Assembly (NCBI RefSeq): GCF_016584665.1
Contig: NZ_BBJB01000006.1
Coordinates: 1-64,000, forward strand
DNA length: 64,000 nt
Source: Pseudanabaena sp. lw0831
GTDB lineage: Bacteria; Cyanobacteriota; Cyanobacteriia; Pseudanabaenales; Pseudanabaenaceae
Direction of reading: 5' to 3'
In this document: positions 53,108 through 60,793 of the stretch, piece after piece
How positions within the stretch are numbered: the stretch's first letter is position 1
How the letters are laid out: each line of letters starts with the position of its first letter
Translations under genes and position numbers: made by a program
Notes under the pieces: model-generated
Database searches by the model: none
The model's input: only the letters and a program-made list of their open reading frames with translations
Told to the model about the DNA's origin: nothing

Positions 53108-53329
53108 ATGACCCAAGCATTACACTCTGCTATTGAGTCAATCAATGCTCTGAGCTTAAAAGAAAAACATCAACTCTTGCTAATTCTGGATGAGGCGATC
53201 GCACAAGTAGAAGAAAATGACTGGATAGAAAACGATAAGACAGCATCAGAAATGCAAAAGGTACGTGAAGAGTATAAAAGTGGTGAATACATCGCATTTA
53301 GCGAGTATATTGCTCAAAAACAGCTATAA
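53108..53329 (+). CDS. Small antitoxin-like (addiction-module type) protein
   Basis: 73 residues. SAIESINALSLKEKHQLLLILDEAIAQVEEND resembles the helical N-terminus of small cyanobacterial antitoxins; the C-terminus (EMQKVREEYKSGEYIAFSEYIAQKQ) is typical of the D-x-x-x-x-x-Y-x-x-G-x-Y partner-binding type. No toxin ORF follows. It lies between the broken anmK copy and the intact anmK. Confidence 0.5.
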   Translation: MTQALHSAIESINALSLKEKHQLLLILDEAIAQVEENDWIENDKTASEMQKVREEYKSGEYIAFSEYIAQKQL

Positions 53330-53444
53330 CCTATGCAATTATCTTCACGAAGTCTATACACTCTCCTCAAACAAATCACCTTAAGATAAGGCTATTTTGG
53401 CGATCGCAGAGAGTTAAAATGAAAATAAATAAGATAGTAAAACA

Positions 53445-53822
53445 ATGACTGAAAGATGGACAGATGAACGATTAGACCGATTTGCCGACAAAGTAGATCG
53501 GATAGCTGACAAGATAGACCAGCAAGGCGAACAAATAGGTAGGCTCATAGAGGCTTTTTACCTCGAACTGCCAACAGTCAAAGCTGAGATAAACAGCGTC
53601 AGAGAGGAGGCAAGGGAGCAGCGTGAAACTCTCCATGCCGAACTTGTTGAAATAAAGGAGATTATTAAACAGCAAGCCATTAAATCACAAGCTCAAAGCG
53701 AATCTCTTCACACCGAATTACTAGAAATCAAAGAAATCACCAGACAGCAAGCCATTGTTGCTCAGACTCAAGCTGAAAGTATCAGGCTGATGATTGAGAT
53801 GCTCAATCGGAAACAGGCTTAG
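53445..53822 (+). CDS. Small coiled-coil protein
   Basis: 125 residues, nearly all heptad-like helix: DRFADKVDRIADKIDQQGEQIGRLIEAF, then repeated LHAELVEIKEIIKQQAI and LHTELLEIKEITRQQAI units (about 17 residues, two copies). Seen in cyanobacteria as hypothetical proteins of variable length, sometimes near mobile DNA. No function known. It sits in the same insert-like segment. Confidence 0.55.
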   Translation: MTERWTDERLDRFADKVDRIADKIDQQGEQIGRLIEAFYLELPTVKAEINSVREEAREQRETLHAELVEIKEIIKQQAIKSQAQSESLHTELLEIKEITRQQAIVAQTQAESIRLMIEMLNRKQA

Positions 53823-53866
53823 TAAATCAATAAAGGCGATCACAATTATCTTTTTAGTTAAAATTC

Positions 53867-55009
53867 ATGATTAATGCACCAAATAACAAAATATTAGCGA
53901 TCGGATTGATGAGTGGGACATCGGTCGATGGCATTGATGCAGCCTTAGTGGAAATTAGCGATCGCAACAACTATCTCGCAACCAATTTAATCTCAGGGCA
54001 TACTTACGCATACCCCGCCGATCTCAGAGCTGAAATATTAGCGGTTTGTGCAGGGGAAACGCGATCGCTACAGCAAATATGTGAACTTGACGATCGCATT
54101 GCCGAGAGTTTTGCTCAAGCTGCGATCGCCATTATGGAAAAGGGCGATCGGCAGCCCGACTTGATTGGTTCTCACGGTCAAACTGTATTTCATCGTCCTC
54201 CTGTTGGGGAGCAAATGGGCTACACGGTGCAGCTTGGGCGGGGTGCAGTAATTGCTGAATTGACGGGGATCAAGACTGTCAGCGATTTTCGGGTTGCCGA
54301 TATTGAGGCTGGAGGTCAGGGCGCTCCACTCGTATCGATGTTAGATGTTTTGCTGCTTTCAGATCCTACTAAATATCGCGTCTGCCAAAATATTGGCGGG
54401 ATCAGTAACCTAACTTATTTGCCTCCCAACTCAATGGAGAATCAAGATCAAGTTTTTGGTTTTGATAATGGTACTGGCAATGTATTGATGGATATGGCAA
54501 CTCAAAAATTATTTGGTGAGCCTTTCGATCGTGCTGGTGCGATCGCTCGACAAGGTAAGCCAGATTTAGATTTAATCAATAAATGGTTAGAGCAAGAATT
54601 TTTTGTAATTGCACCACCGAAATCTACAGGTCGCGAGCTATTTAGTCCCGACTATTTAGAAGCGCGTTTAGTCGAATGTCAAGATTTGAGTAATTACGAT
54701 ATTTTGGCTACGCTTACCGAATTTACAGTTAGGGCGATCGCTAAAAGTTATCGTGATTTTCTGCCTGTATTTCCCGATGAAGTTTTGATTGGTGGCGGCG
54801 GTGGGCGCAACGGTTATTTGATGGAGCGCTTACAGGATTTATTAGCTCCCGCGATCGTTAAGCGCACCGATGACTTTGGGATGAGTGGTGATAGTAAAGA
54901 GGCGATCGCCTTTGCCGTGTTGGGATATTTGCGTCTCAAAGAACGTGCGGGCAATTTACCTAGTGTCACAGGTGCAAAGCGATCGGTCTTATTAGGCAAA
55001 ATTTCATAA
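53867..55009 (+). CDS. anmK: Anhydro-N-acetylmuramic acid kinase
   Basis: 380 residues, peptidoglycan recycling: converts anhMurNAc to MurNAc-6-phosphate. ASKHA-type ATP-binding GLMSGTSVDGIDAALVEI, the SHGQTVFHRPP loop, VSDFRVADIEAGGQGAPLV, CQNIGGISNLTYLPP, AFDNGTGNVLMD-like FGFDNGTGNVLMDM, and C-terminal LIGGGGGRNGYLMERL. Length normal. Its ATG follows shortly after the coiled-coil gene. Confidence 0.96.
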   Translation: MINAPNNKILAIGLMSGTSVDGIDAALVEISDRNNYLATNLISGHTYAYPADLRAEILAVCAGETRSLQQICELDDRIAESFAQAAIAIMEKGDRQPDLIGSHGQTVFHRPPVGEQMGYTVQLGRGAVIAELTGIKTVSDFRVADIEAGGQGAPLVSMLDVLLLSDPTKYRVCQNIGGISNLTYLPPNSMENQDQVFGFDNGTGNVLMDMATQKLFGEPFDRAGAIARQGKPDLDLINKWLEQEFFVIAPPKSTGRELFSPDYLEARLVECQDLSNYDILATLTEFTVRAIAKSYRDFLPVFPDEVLIGGGGGRNGYLMERLQDLLAPAIVKRTDDFGMSGDSKEAIAFAVLGYLRLKERAGNLPSVTGAKRSVLLGKIS

Positions 55010-55040
55010 AAAAAGGATGCGCGACGCGCATCCTTTTTTT
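55008..55040. terminator. 15-bp hairpin between anmK and rpsB
   Basis: AAAAAAAGGATGCGC/complement around GAC, with A and T runs at both ends; a two-way terminator. The anmK stop (55007-55009) touches the arm. Confidence 0.85.
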
Positions 55041-55074
55041 ATGTGTTTACAGAGCTTTGCACTGTAAAGAAGCA

Positions 55075-55857
55075 TTAAGCAGCAGCTTCTTCTTCATCCC
55101 CAGTAATGATCGCTTCATCTTCAACATAAGCTTCAGCATCTTCAGCAGATACTTCATACTCGATGTCTTCGATGTCGCCATGACGACCTTCGTAGATTGC
55201 ATCTGCAAGTTTGCCAACGATCAACTTGATCGAGCGAATTGCGTCATCATTTGCGGGAATCCCAATATCAACGCTATCGGGATCGCAGTTGGTGTCAAGC
55301 AAAGACACAATGGGAATCTTCAACTTTTGGCATTCTTGGACAGCGTTGTACTCACGCTTGTGGTCAACCACGATCACGATGTCGGGTGGCTTACGCATAA
55401 GCTTGATGCCGCCAAGGTACTTGCGTAGCTTTTCCATTTCACGGCGTAGAGTCGATGCTTCTTTCTTAGGAAGGCGATCGAGTGCACCGCTTTCGTCGCG
55501 ACGTTCGAGATCCTTGAGGCGATCGACACGAGTTTTGATGGTTGTCCAGTTGGTGAGCATTCCACCCAACCAGCGTTGGTTGATGTAGTAGCTACCACAA
55601 CGGGCTGCTTCTTGAGCAATTAGACCAGCAGCTTGACGCTTTGTACCCACAAACAATACTTTCTTGCCTTGTTCAGATGCTTGACGCAAATAAACATAAG
55701 CTTCTTCGAGATATTGAGCAGTTTGAACTAAGTCAATGATGTGAACGCCATTACGCTCAGTAAAGATGTATGGCTCCATCTTGGGGTTCCAACGACGGGT
55801 TTGATGCCCGAAGTGAACTCCAGACTCTAGCAACTGGGCTAGGGTTACGACTCCCAT
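55075..55857 (-). CDS. rpsB: 30S ribosomal protein S2
   Basis: 260 residues. Motifs include [84 protein letters not shown] and [27 protein letters not shown]. The acidic C-terminal tail ([31 protein letters not shown]) is cyanobacterial. A strong AGGAG lies 9 nt before the ATG. tsf, normally the next gene, does not follow: anmK is convergent after a terminator. Confidence 0.98.
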   Translation of the reverse strand: MGVVTLAQLLESGVHFGHQTRRWNPKMEPYIFTERNGVHIIDLVQTAQYLEEAYVYLRQASEQGKKVLFVGTKRQAAGLIAQEAARCGSYYINQRWLGGMLTNWTTIKTRVDRLKDLERRDESGALDRLPKKEASTLRREMEKLRKYLGGIKLMRKPPDIVIVVDHKREYNAVQECQKLKIPIVSLLDTNCDPDSVDIGIPANDDAIRSIKLIVGKLADAIYEGRHGDIEDIEYEVSAEDAEAYVEDEAIITGDEEEAAA

Positions 55858-56206
55858 TTAATTTTTCTCCTATTGTTCGGGTTTATCCTTGCGCCTGAGA
55901 TGGAATCTAGTAGTTACGAGTAACTCTAAACACCCGAAACCTCAAGCGTGTGTTTTTTTAACAGCTTGTCTAGGATAACGCATAACTGGTAAAAATAGGC
56001 GATCGCATCTTCATCTCAAACAAACCCGAAGAAGTTAAAAAAAGAGCGCAAAGGAAGGCTTAATCGTCGTGCTTTGCGGCACTCTCTTCTTTCCTTACCT
56101 CCCCGAAACACCTATTGAGCCTAATACTTTCGGTTTTTAGTTAAATCGCCACTAGTTAAAGCCATATACGTTAATATTTTGATGTGAAATATCAGAGAGT
56201 CCGAGT
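55858..56206. promoter_or_regulatory. Divergent region between rpsB and the vWA gene
   Basis: 349 nt. It should hold the rpsB promoter (minus) and that of the vWA gene (plus); no clear -10/-35 pair is certain. CTTACCTCCCCGAAACACCT at about 56094-56113 matches the segment near 24940. The rpsB leader is about 100-150 nt and could carry autoregulatory structure. Confidence 0.35.
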
Positions 56207-57214
56207 ATGCAGTTAAAAAGTGTCGTTCAGCCCTTTGGTGAAGTCAATGTTTATCCCCAAAACAATGGAGATATTGACATCGTTGCAACTATTCTGATGG
56301 TTCCAGACATTGAAGGCGCAAGAGTTGGCTTAGCCTTAGACGGTTCTGCCTCGATGAAAAAAATGTATGGCATCAGTGGTGTCGTCAGTAGCTTTTTTGC
56401 CAGTGCCGCTGTTACTCACAATGTCGTCGAGCCAGTAACAAGGGTGATGGTCAAGTATCTCGCCAATTTTGCAGCTACTGGTAAAGTTGACTTGATCAAT
56501 TGGGCTTGTGGCGCAGCAGGTGAACTGATCGAAGACTTGGGCAGCTTTAGCGGTGAAGAGATCGAGCAAATTGCGATCAAAGGTCCCAAAATTCCTTGGG
56601 GAACAGGGACGAAACTATTACCGACTTTACGATATTTCATTAATAAATATAAAGACGCACCTGCGATCGGGGTCAAGCAACCTGCGGCAATTTGTCTAAT
56701 CATCACCGATGGCATTATCGAAGATCTCGAAGATGTGAAGGAATATTGCTTTAAATATGCTCTAGAGATTGCCGATCAAACCAAACCATTTATCAAACTT
56801 TTGCTAATCGGCGTTGGCAAAGAGATTGATGAAAAACAACTAGAAGAACTAGACAATATGTTTGAAGGCAGCTTTGTAAAAGATGCCGCAGGTCGTGAGA
56901 TTGACCTATGGGATTATCAAGTTGCTGATGATATCCAGATTCTCGAACAGATTTTTAAAGAATTTGTGTCAGCGGAAACGATTGTGACGCATTATGGACG
57001 CATTCTCAATCAGTCGGGAACGGTTTGTGAAGAGTATAACTTCGGTGTCCCTGCCCTGATGCGTTTCAAGTTGCCTGCGGGTTCAACGGCTTTTACCCTA
57101 GAGTTTTCTGGCGGCAATGTTACTCAAGACATTACGGAAGCTTTGCCTCCAGAGTTAGAGGCTCCTCTGATTACGGAGTCTGAACAATGGAAAGACGTTA
57201 TAGACTTCGTGTAA
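56207..57214 (+). CDS. Stand-alone vWA-domain protein (TerY-like)
   Basis: 335 residues. MIDAS motif D45-x-S47-x-S49 in GLALDGSASMKK, and later T/D positions in AICLIITDGIIEDLEDVKEY. The N-terminal lead (VVQPFGEVNVYPQ) is shared with the next gene's product. No signal peptide or membrane helix; cytoplasmic. TerY-like vWA proteins act in metal or stress-linked complexes, but a partner is not visible except the adjacent paralogue. C-terminal about 80 residues (SAETIVTHYGRILNQSGTVCEEYNFGVPA...) form a small beta domain also present in the paralogue. Confidence 0.8.
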   Translation: MQLKSVVQPFGEVNVYPQNNGDIDIVATILMVPDIEGARVGLALDGSASMKKMYGISGVVSSFFASAAVTHNVVEPVTRVMVKYLANFAATGKVDLINWACGAAGELIEDLGSFSGEEIEQIAIKGPKIPWGTGTKLLPTLRYFINKYKDAPAIGVKQPAAICLIITDGIIEDLEDVKEYCFKYALEIADQTKPFIKLLLIGVGKEIDEKQLEELDNMFEGSFVKDAAGREIDLWDYQVADDIQILEQIFKEFVSAETIVTHYGRILNQSGTVCEEYNFGVPALMRFKLPAGSTAFTLEFSGGNVTQDITEALPPELEAPLITESEQWKDVIDFV

Positions 57215-57223
57215 ATAATTAAG

Positions 57224-57280
57224 AACTAAATAATAATTATCAAATCTTGCAAAGCAAGATTTGATAATTATTATTTGGTT
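57224..57280. repeat. 27-bp palindrome with GCAAAGC core between the two vWA genes
   Basis: AACTAAATAATAATTATC..CTTGC pairs with its complement (one G-T) around AAA. It separates the two vWA genes, so the second may have its own promoter. Confidence 0.8.
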
Positions 57281-57322
57281 TTAGATAAATTAGCAATTAA
57301 AAAACAAGAGAAATAGAATGCC

Positions 57323-59605
57323 ATGCTACATGAGAATAATTCCGAACCTATTGAATTAGAACGTGCAGACAATGGTGAAATTAAAAATAAAATTAAAAAT
57401 GAAGGCAAGAACGAAGTAAGACTTGAATCAAAAAGCTTCCAAATGCCAGCCAATCTAGTGGCAGCAGAGTTTGGCGAGGTGAATGTTTGGCGGAATATGT
57501 CAGGGATAAATTCGGGAATAGCTGAATGTCGAGTGGAATTCTCGATCTCAATGGAGCCACAGGGAAAATTTGCCGAGGGTTGGCGGACTGGGCTTGCCCT
57601 AGATGCTAGCGCCTCAATGAAACGATCCTATGGGCGCAAGGTTGAGGCAAGGGTCGATCCTGAACTGTTGGTTGATTATATTAAGCAAGGTCGATTGCGT
57701 TCTTATTTAGAGGACGGAGAACCGATTCGGAAGATTGAACGTGGTGCCTTTGCAGAAATCCAAGAGCGAGGCTATGAGATTAACTATACTGCAAACGTCT
57801 TGCAGCCATTAGTTCAAGATTTTACAGCTTATCTGGCTGGCAGTTTAGATGGCACTGGGAAGACTTCGTTAATTTATTGGGGTTGTGGTAGTGGCGATGA
57901 GATTCAAGTATTGGGTGAATTTGATCATGCTAGTTGTCAGCAGTTAGAGATCGCTGGTCCCGCCACTTTCCAACTTGGTAAGACAACCAAGCTATTACCA
58001 GCGATCGCCTATTTCGTAGACCAATATAGCCAAGCACCACAGGGGATTTATATATTCTTGACCGATGGCAGGATTGATGACTTAGATCAGGTCAAGAGCT
58101 ATACCAAGGAGCTAGCATTAGAGATTGCGGTCGGGAAACGAAACTATTTGAAATTGGTTTTGATTGGGATTGGTAATGATGTCGATCGCTATCAGTTGCA
58201 GGAGCTAGATGATTTTGAGACTGGCTTAGATATTGATATTTGGGATTACAAAATAGCTAATGAAATGACTAGTCTCTCGCAAATTTTTGCAGAAGTGGTC
58301 AATGAACATCAAGTTATTGCTGATAGCGGCTCCATTTACGACGATCAAGGAAATTGCGTCAAATCCTATACCAATGGGTTACCCGCCAAAGTTGATTTTT
58401 TAATGCGCGATGATTCTCAATGGTTTGAGCTAGAAGTGGGTAATCAACGCATTCGTCAAGCTGTGATTTTAGGTACTGCTATGGCGATCGCCCCTTTAGC
58501 AAAGAAAAAACTATTCGATTTTGAGACTCAGCCGCAGGAAAGCGATCAGGCTGTTGCCCTAGTAGATGATCAGCTAGATCGGGAAATCGATAGCAATCAG
58601 ATGAACCAGCCAAGCAGCCTCTGGAAAATATTAGCGGCTTTGTTGATTGGTGCGGCTTTTATCGGGACGGCGATCGCCTTTGGCATTTTAATCCAGCGAT
58701 CGGATAATAATAAATTACAAAATCAGGCAGTGCCTGAAGCGATCAAAGAATCCGTACTTGAGTCGAAGACAGATTCTACGAATAAAGCCAATAAGAACTT
58801 ACCAGATAGTTCAACTAAATCGAATCCCCAGAATTCGCAAAAACCAACAAATCCAGTAGCCAATCCATCACCCAACAAGGAAACTAATCATAAGTTGAAT
58901 GATATTGCTGACAAGCAATCTGGAAATAAATCCAACATAGTTGCGATCGCTAATCCTCAAAAACTAACTGGAGATATGGCGCTCGCTACTCTAGTAAAGT
59001 ATGGTATTGTTCCCAAGTCAAAAGTGGGTGCGCAATCCTCTGCTGTCTCTCAGACTAACGATCAGGGCTATAGTTCTATCAACACCTCGGCAAAAACGAA
59101 TAAGGATAATCCTCCTAAAAATGCTGGTGCTGGTGATTTAAATAATTCCAACAATGTTGCGAAATCCGATCGCAAAATTGCGCTTACAAACGATCCAAAT
59201 TCTTCAAACCAGAATAAAACTAGCGATCGCAGCATTAATAAATCAATTTTGCCAATTACGAATCCAGACGTAGAAATAGTAGTTTTTTTCCCATCTGATG
59301 AATCGCAACTTATATCTGGTGAAGAAACCAAAATTGAGGATTTCTGGACAAAAATTCAAGGAAGACGAGGAATCATTCAAGTCATTGGTCATACCGACAG
59401 GATGGGAGACTATGACTATAATCTTGACCTCTCACAAGCAAGAGCAAATGAGGTGGTGAGATTACTGCGCGATCGCGGCTTGGATGGTAATTATAAAGTC
59501 ACGTTTGAAGCTTTATCGTGGTTGCAACCTCTGCGTAAAGAAATTACGGCAAAGGATAATGCGTTTAATCGTCGTGTGGTTATTCAATTCAAAGAGCAGC
59601 GTTAA
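57323..59605 (+). CDS. vWA domain fused to a membrane helix and an OmpA-type peptidoglycan-binding domain
   Basis: 760 residues. Residues 43-390 form a vWA domain paralogous to the upstream protein (FGEVNVWRNMSG, MIDAS D94-x-S96-x-S98 in GLALDASASMKR, and IYIFLTDGRIDDLDQVKSY). It has an about 60-residue insertion after the MIDAS. A membrane helix (about 435-455: ILAALLIGAAFIGTAIAFGILI) is followed by a Ser/Asn/Lys-rich linker (about 460-640, disordered) and an OmpA-family C-terminal domain (about 648-760: VVFFPSDESQLIS; VIGHTDRMGDYDYNLDLSQARANEVVRLLRDRG). Inferred topology: cytoplasmic vWA, periplasmic peptidoglycan contact. With its paralogue it looks like a two-gene module. Confidence 0.85.
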   Translation: MLHENNSEPIELERADNGEIKNKIKNEGKNEVRLESKSFQMPANLVAAEFGEVNVWRNMSGINSGIAECRVEFSISMEPQGKFAEGWRTGLALDASASMKRSYGRKVEARVDPELLVDYIKQGRLRSYLEDGEPIRKIERGAFAEIQERGYEINYTANVLQPLVQDFTAYLAGSLDGTGKTSLIYWGCGSGDEIQVLGEFDHASCQQLEIAGPATFQLGKTTKLLPAIAYFVDQYSQAPQGIYIFLTDGRIDDLDQVKSYTKELALEIAVGKRNYLKLVLIGIGNDVDRYQLQELDDFETGLDIDIWDYKIANEMTSLSQIFAEVVNEHQVIADSGSIYDDQGNCVKSYTNGLPAKVDFLMRDDSQWFELEVGNQRIRQAVILGTAMAIAPLAKKKLFDFETQPQESDQAVALVDDQLDREIDSNQMNQPSSLWKILAALLIGAAFIGTAIAFGILIQRSDNNKLQNQAVPEAIKESVLESKTDSTNKANKNLPDSSTKSNPQNSQKPTNPVANPSPNKETNHKLNDIADKQSGNKSNIVAIANPQKLTGDMALATLVKYGIVPKSKVGAQSSAVSQTNDQGYSSINTSAKTNKDNPPKNAGAGDLNNSNNVAKSDRKIALTNDPNSSNQNKTSDRSINKSILPITNPDVEIVVFFPSDESQLISGEETKIEDFWTKIQGRRGIIQVIGHTDRMGDYDYNLDLSQARANEVVRLLRDRGLDGNYKVTFEALSWLQPLRKEITAKDNAFNRRVVIQFKEQR

Positions 59606-59607
59606 GC

Positions 59608-59648
59608 AATAATTGTGGTGCGCGGCAAAGCCGCGCACCACAATTATT
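59608..59648. terminator. 19-bp perfect palindrome containing the kptA stop (GCAAAGC core)
   Basis: AATAATTGTGGTGCGCGGC/complement around AAA. Convergent position; the kptA stop TAA (59644-59646) is in the right arm. Confidence 0.85.
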
Positions 59649-60192
59649 CAATGGGAAATTTAAGATATTGTGGCGGTACAAACTCCGTTAGCCAGACTAA
59701 ATTTTCTGAGCAAAAGAATACAAATCCATCTTGCAGCATTGCCGATGTATCAATTTTTAAAACTACTGGCTTTCCATGTCTCTGACCGACATTAATAGCA
59801 GTAGTTTCATCACTTGACATATGCACATGTTGACGATTTCCTGCAACCAATCCTTGTTGACGAATTGACTCAATAAATCTTGTTGCCGTACCATGAAATA
59901 GCAGTTCAGGAGGATGCTTAGACGTTAAACCTAACTCAATATCAATAGAATGTCCTTGATTAGCTCGAATCTTAGACTTTTCAGAATTAAACGAAAATCG
60001 TTTTTTGTTATTTGTCTCAACTATTTCCTCTAAAACACTTTTCGAGATATCTGTACCATTTTGTTTTGCTAACTCGATGAAGCGATCGACCTCTGCCCAG
60101 CCATTTTCATCAAGTTTTAACCCAATTACCTCTGGCTGATGTCGCAAGACAAGGCTAACAAATTTGCTGAGTTTAACTAAATTTTTATTCAT
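59644..60192 (-). CDS. kptA: RNA 2'-phosphotransferase (KptA/Tpt1)
   Basis: 182 residues. Transfers an internal RNA 2'-phosphate to NAD+. N-terminal winged helix KFVSLVLRHQPEVIGLKLDENGWAEVDRFIELAK; catalytic part IRANQGHSI (R-x-x-Q-G-H), LFHGTATRFIESIRQQGLV (H-G-T), QHVHMSSD and VVLKIDTSAML. All the known NAD-contact residues appear present. Why a cyanobacterium without yeast-type tRNA ligase keeps it is unknown; ligation-type RNA repair or ADP-ribosylation has been proposed. Confidence 0.96.
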   Translation of the reverse strand: MNKNLVKLSKFVSLVLRHQPEVIGLKLDENGWAEVDRFIELAKQNGTDISKSVLEEIVETNNKKRFSFNSEKSKIRANQGHSIDIELGLTSKHPPELLFHGTATRFIESIRQQGLVAGNRQHVHMSSDETTAINVGQRHGKPVVLKIDTSAMLQDGFVFFCSENLVWLTEFVPPQYLKFPIE

Positions 60193-60204
60193 ACTCCCTT
60201 CCTA

Positions 60205-60253
60205 GTGAATAATTAGTGGTGCGCGGCGAAGCCACGCACCACTAATTATTCAC
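60205..60253. terminator. Hairpin with GCGAAGC core upstream of kptA
   Basis: GTGAATAATTAGTGGTGCGC.. pairs with complement around GAA (one mismatch). Its arm is nearly identical to that at 8426-8446, showing it is a dispersed repeat. Lies between divergent kptA and the gene at 60381. Confidence 0.8.
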
Positions 60254-60380
60254 TTAAACCTGTAGTTAAAAAAAATTCAAATGCTTGTGTAGTCGTTTAC
60301 AATGATAATGGTTAGCTTTTTTACCTTATTGAGGTATGCTCTAACCTTAAAAAATTATGTAACCCTGAGGACATAAGCGA

Positions 60381-60695
60381 ATGCTACATCGCAAAATATA
60401 TCAACTTTGTGAAGCCAAGAGCGATGTTTGGATTTACCTGAGGGATCAGGGACGTTGGCTAGAAAGAGCCAAGATATTGGATATTGAAGGAGACGTGGTA
60501 ACAATTCGTTACGAGACTGAGGATGAAGACGAAGTTTGCTCTTGGGAAGAAATGGTCAGATTAGAGAGTATTGGTGCTGTTACTCAGAGACTATCTTCTT
60601 TCCCCAAAACAGGAATGTCCTCCCACGATATTCCTGTATCTGATGATTGCCCTGAAGCCGAACAAATCCGCCCCCGTATTGATCCTGACAAATAA
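60381..60695 (+). CDS. Small conserved cyanobacterial protein (DUF6679-like)
   Basis: 104 residues. KIYQLCEAKSDVWIYLRDQGRWLERAKILDIEGDVVTIRYETEDEDEVCSWEEMVRLESIGAVTQRL is highly characteristic of a small conserved cyanobacterial family that I believe is DUF6679; the folded part (1-75) looks like an SH3-like barrel. The C-terminal 30 residues are variable. GAGG lies 10 nt before the ATG. The function is unknown. Confidence 0.75.
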   Translation: MLHRKIYQLCEAKSDVWIYLRDQGRWLERAKILDIEGDVVTIRYETEDEDEVCSWEEMVRLESIGAVTQRLSSFPKTGMSSHDIPVSDDCPEAEQIRPRIDPDK

Positions 60696-60793
60696 TCAAA
60701 TCAACAAAAGGGACGCAAAACGCCTCCTTTGTTATGAGCAAAGAGTGGACGCAAAGCGCCCACTCTTTTTTATGCATACATGAGATTACAACG

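Noticed and set aside
56207-59605. Zorya-like defence system (OmpA domain plus partner)
   Set aside because: No MotA-like ZorA, helicase or nuclease gene is present; the OmpA domain is fused to a vWA domain rather than to a MotB-type helix.
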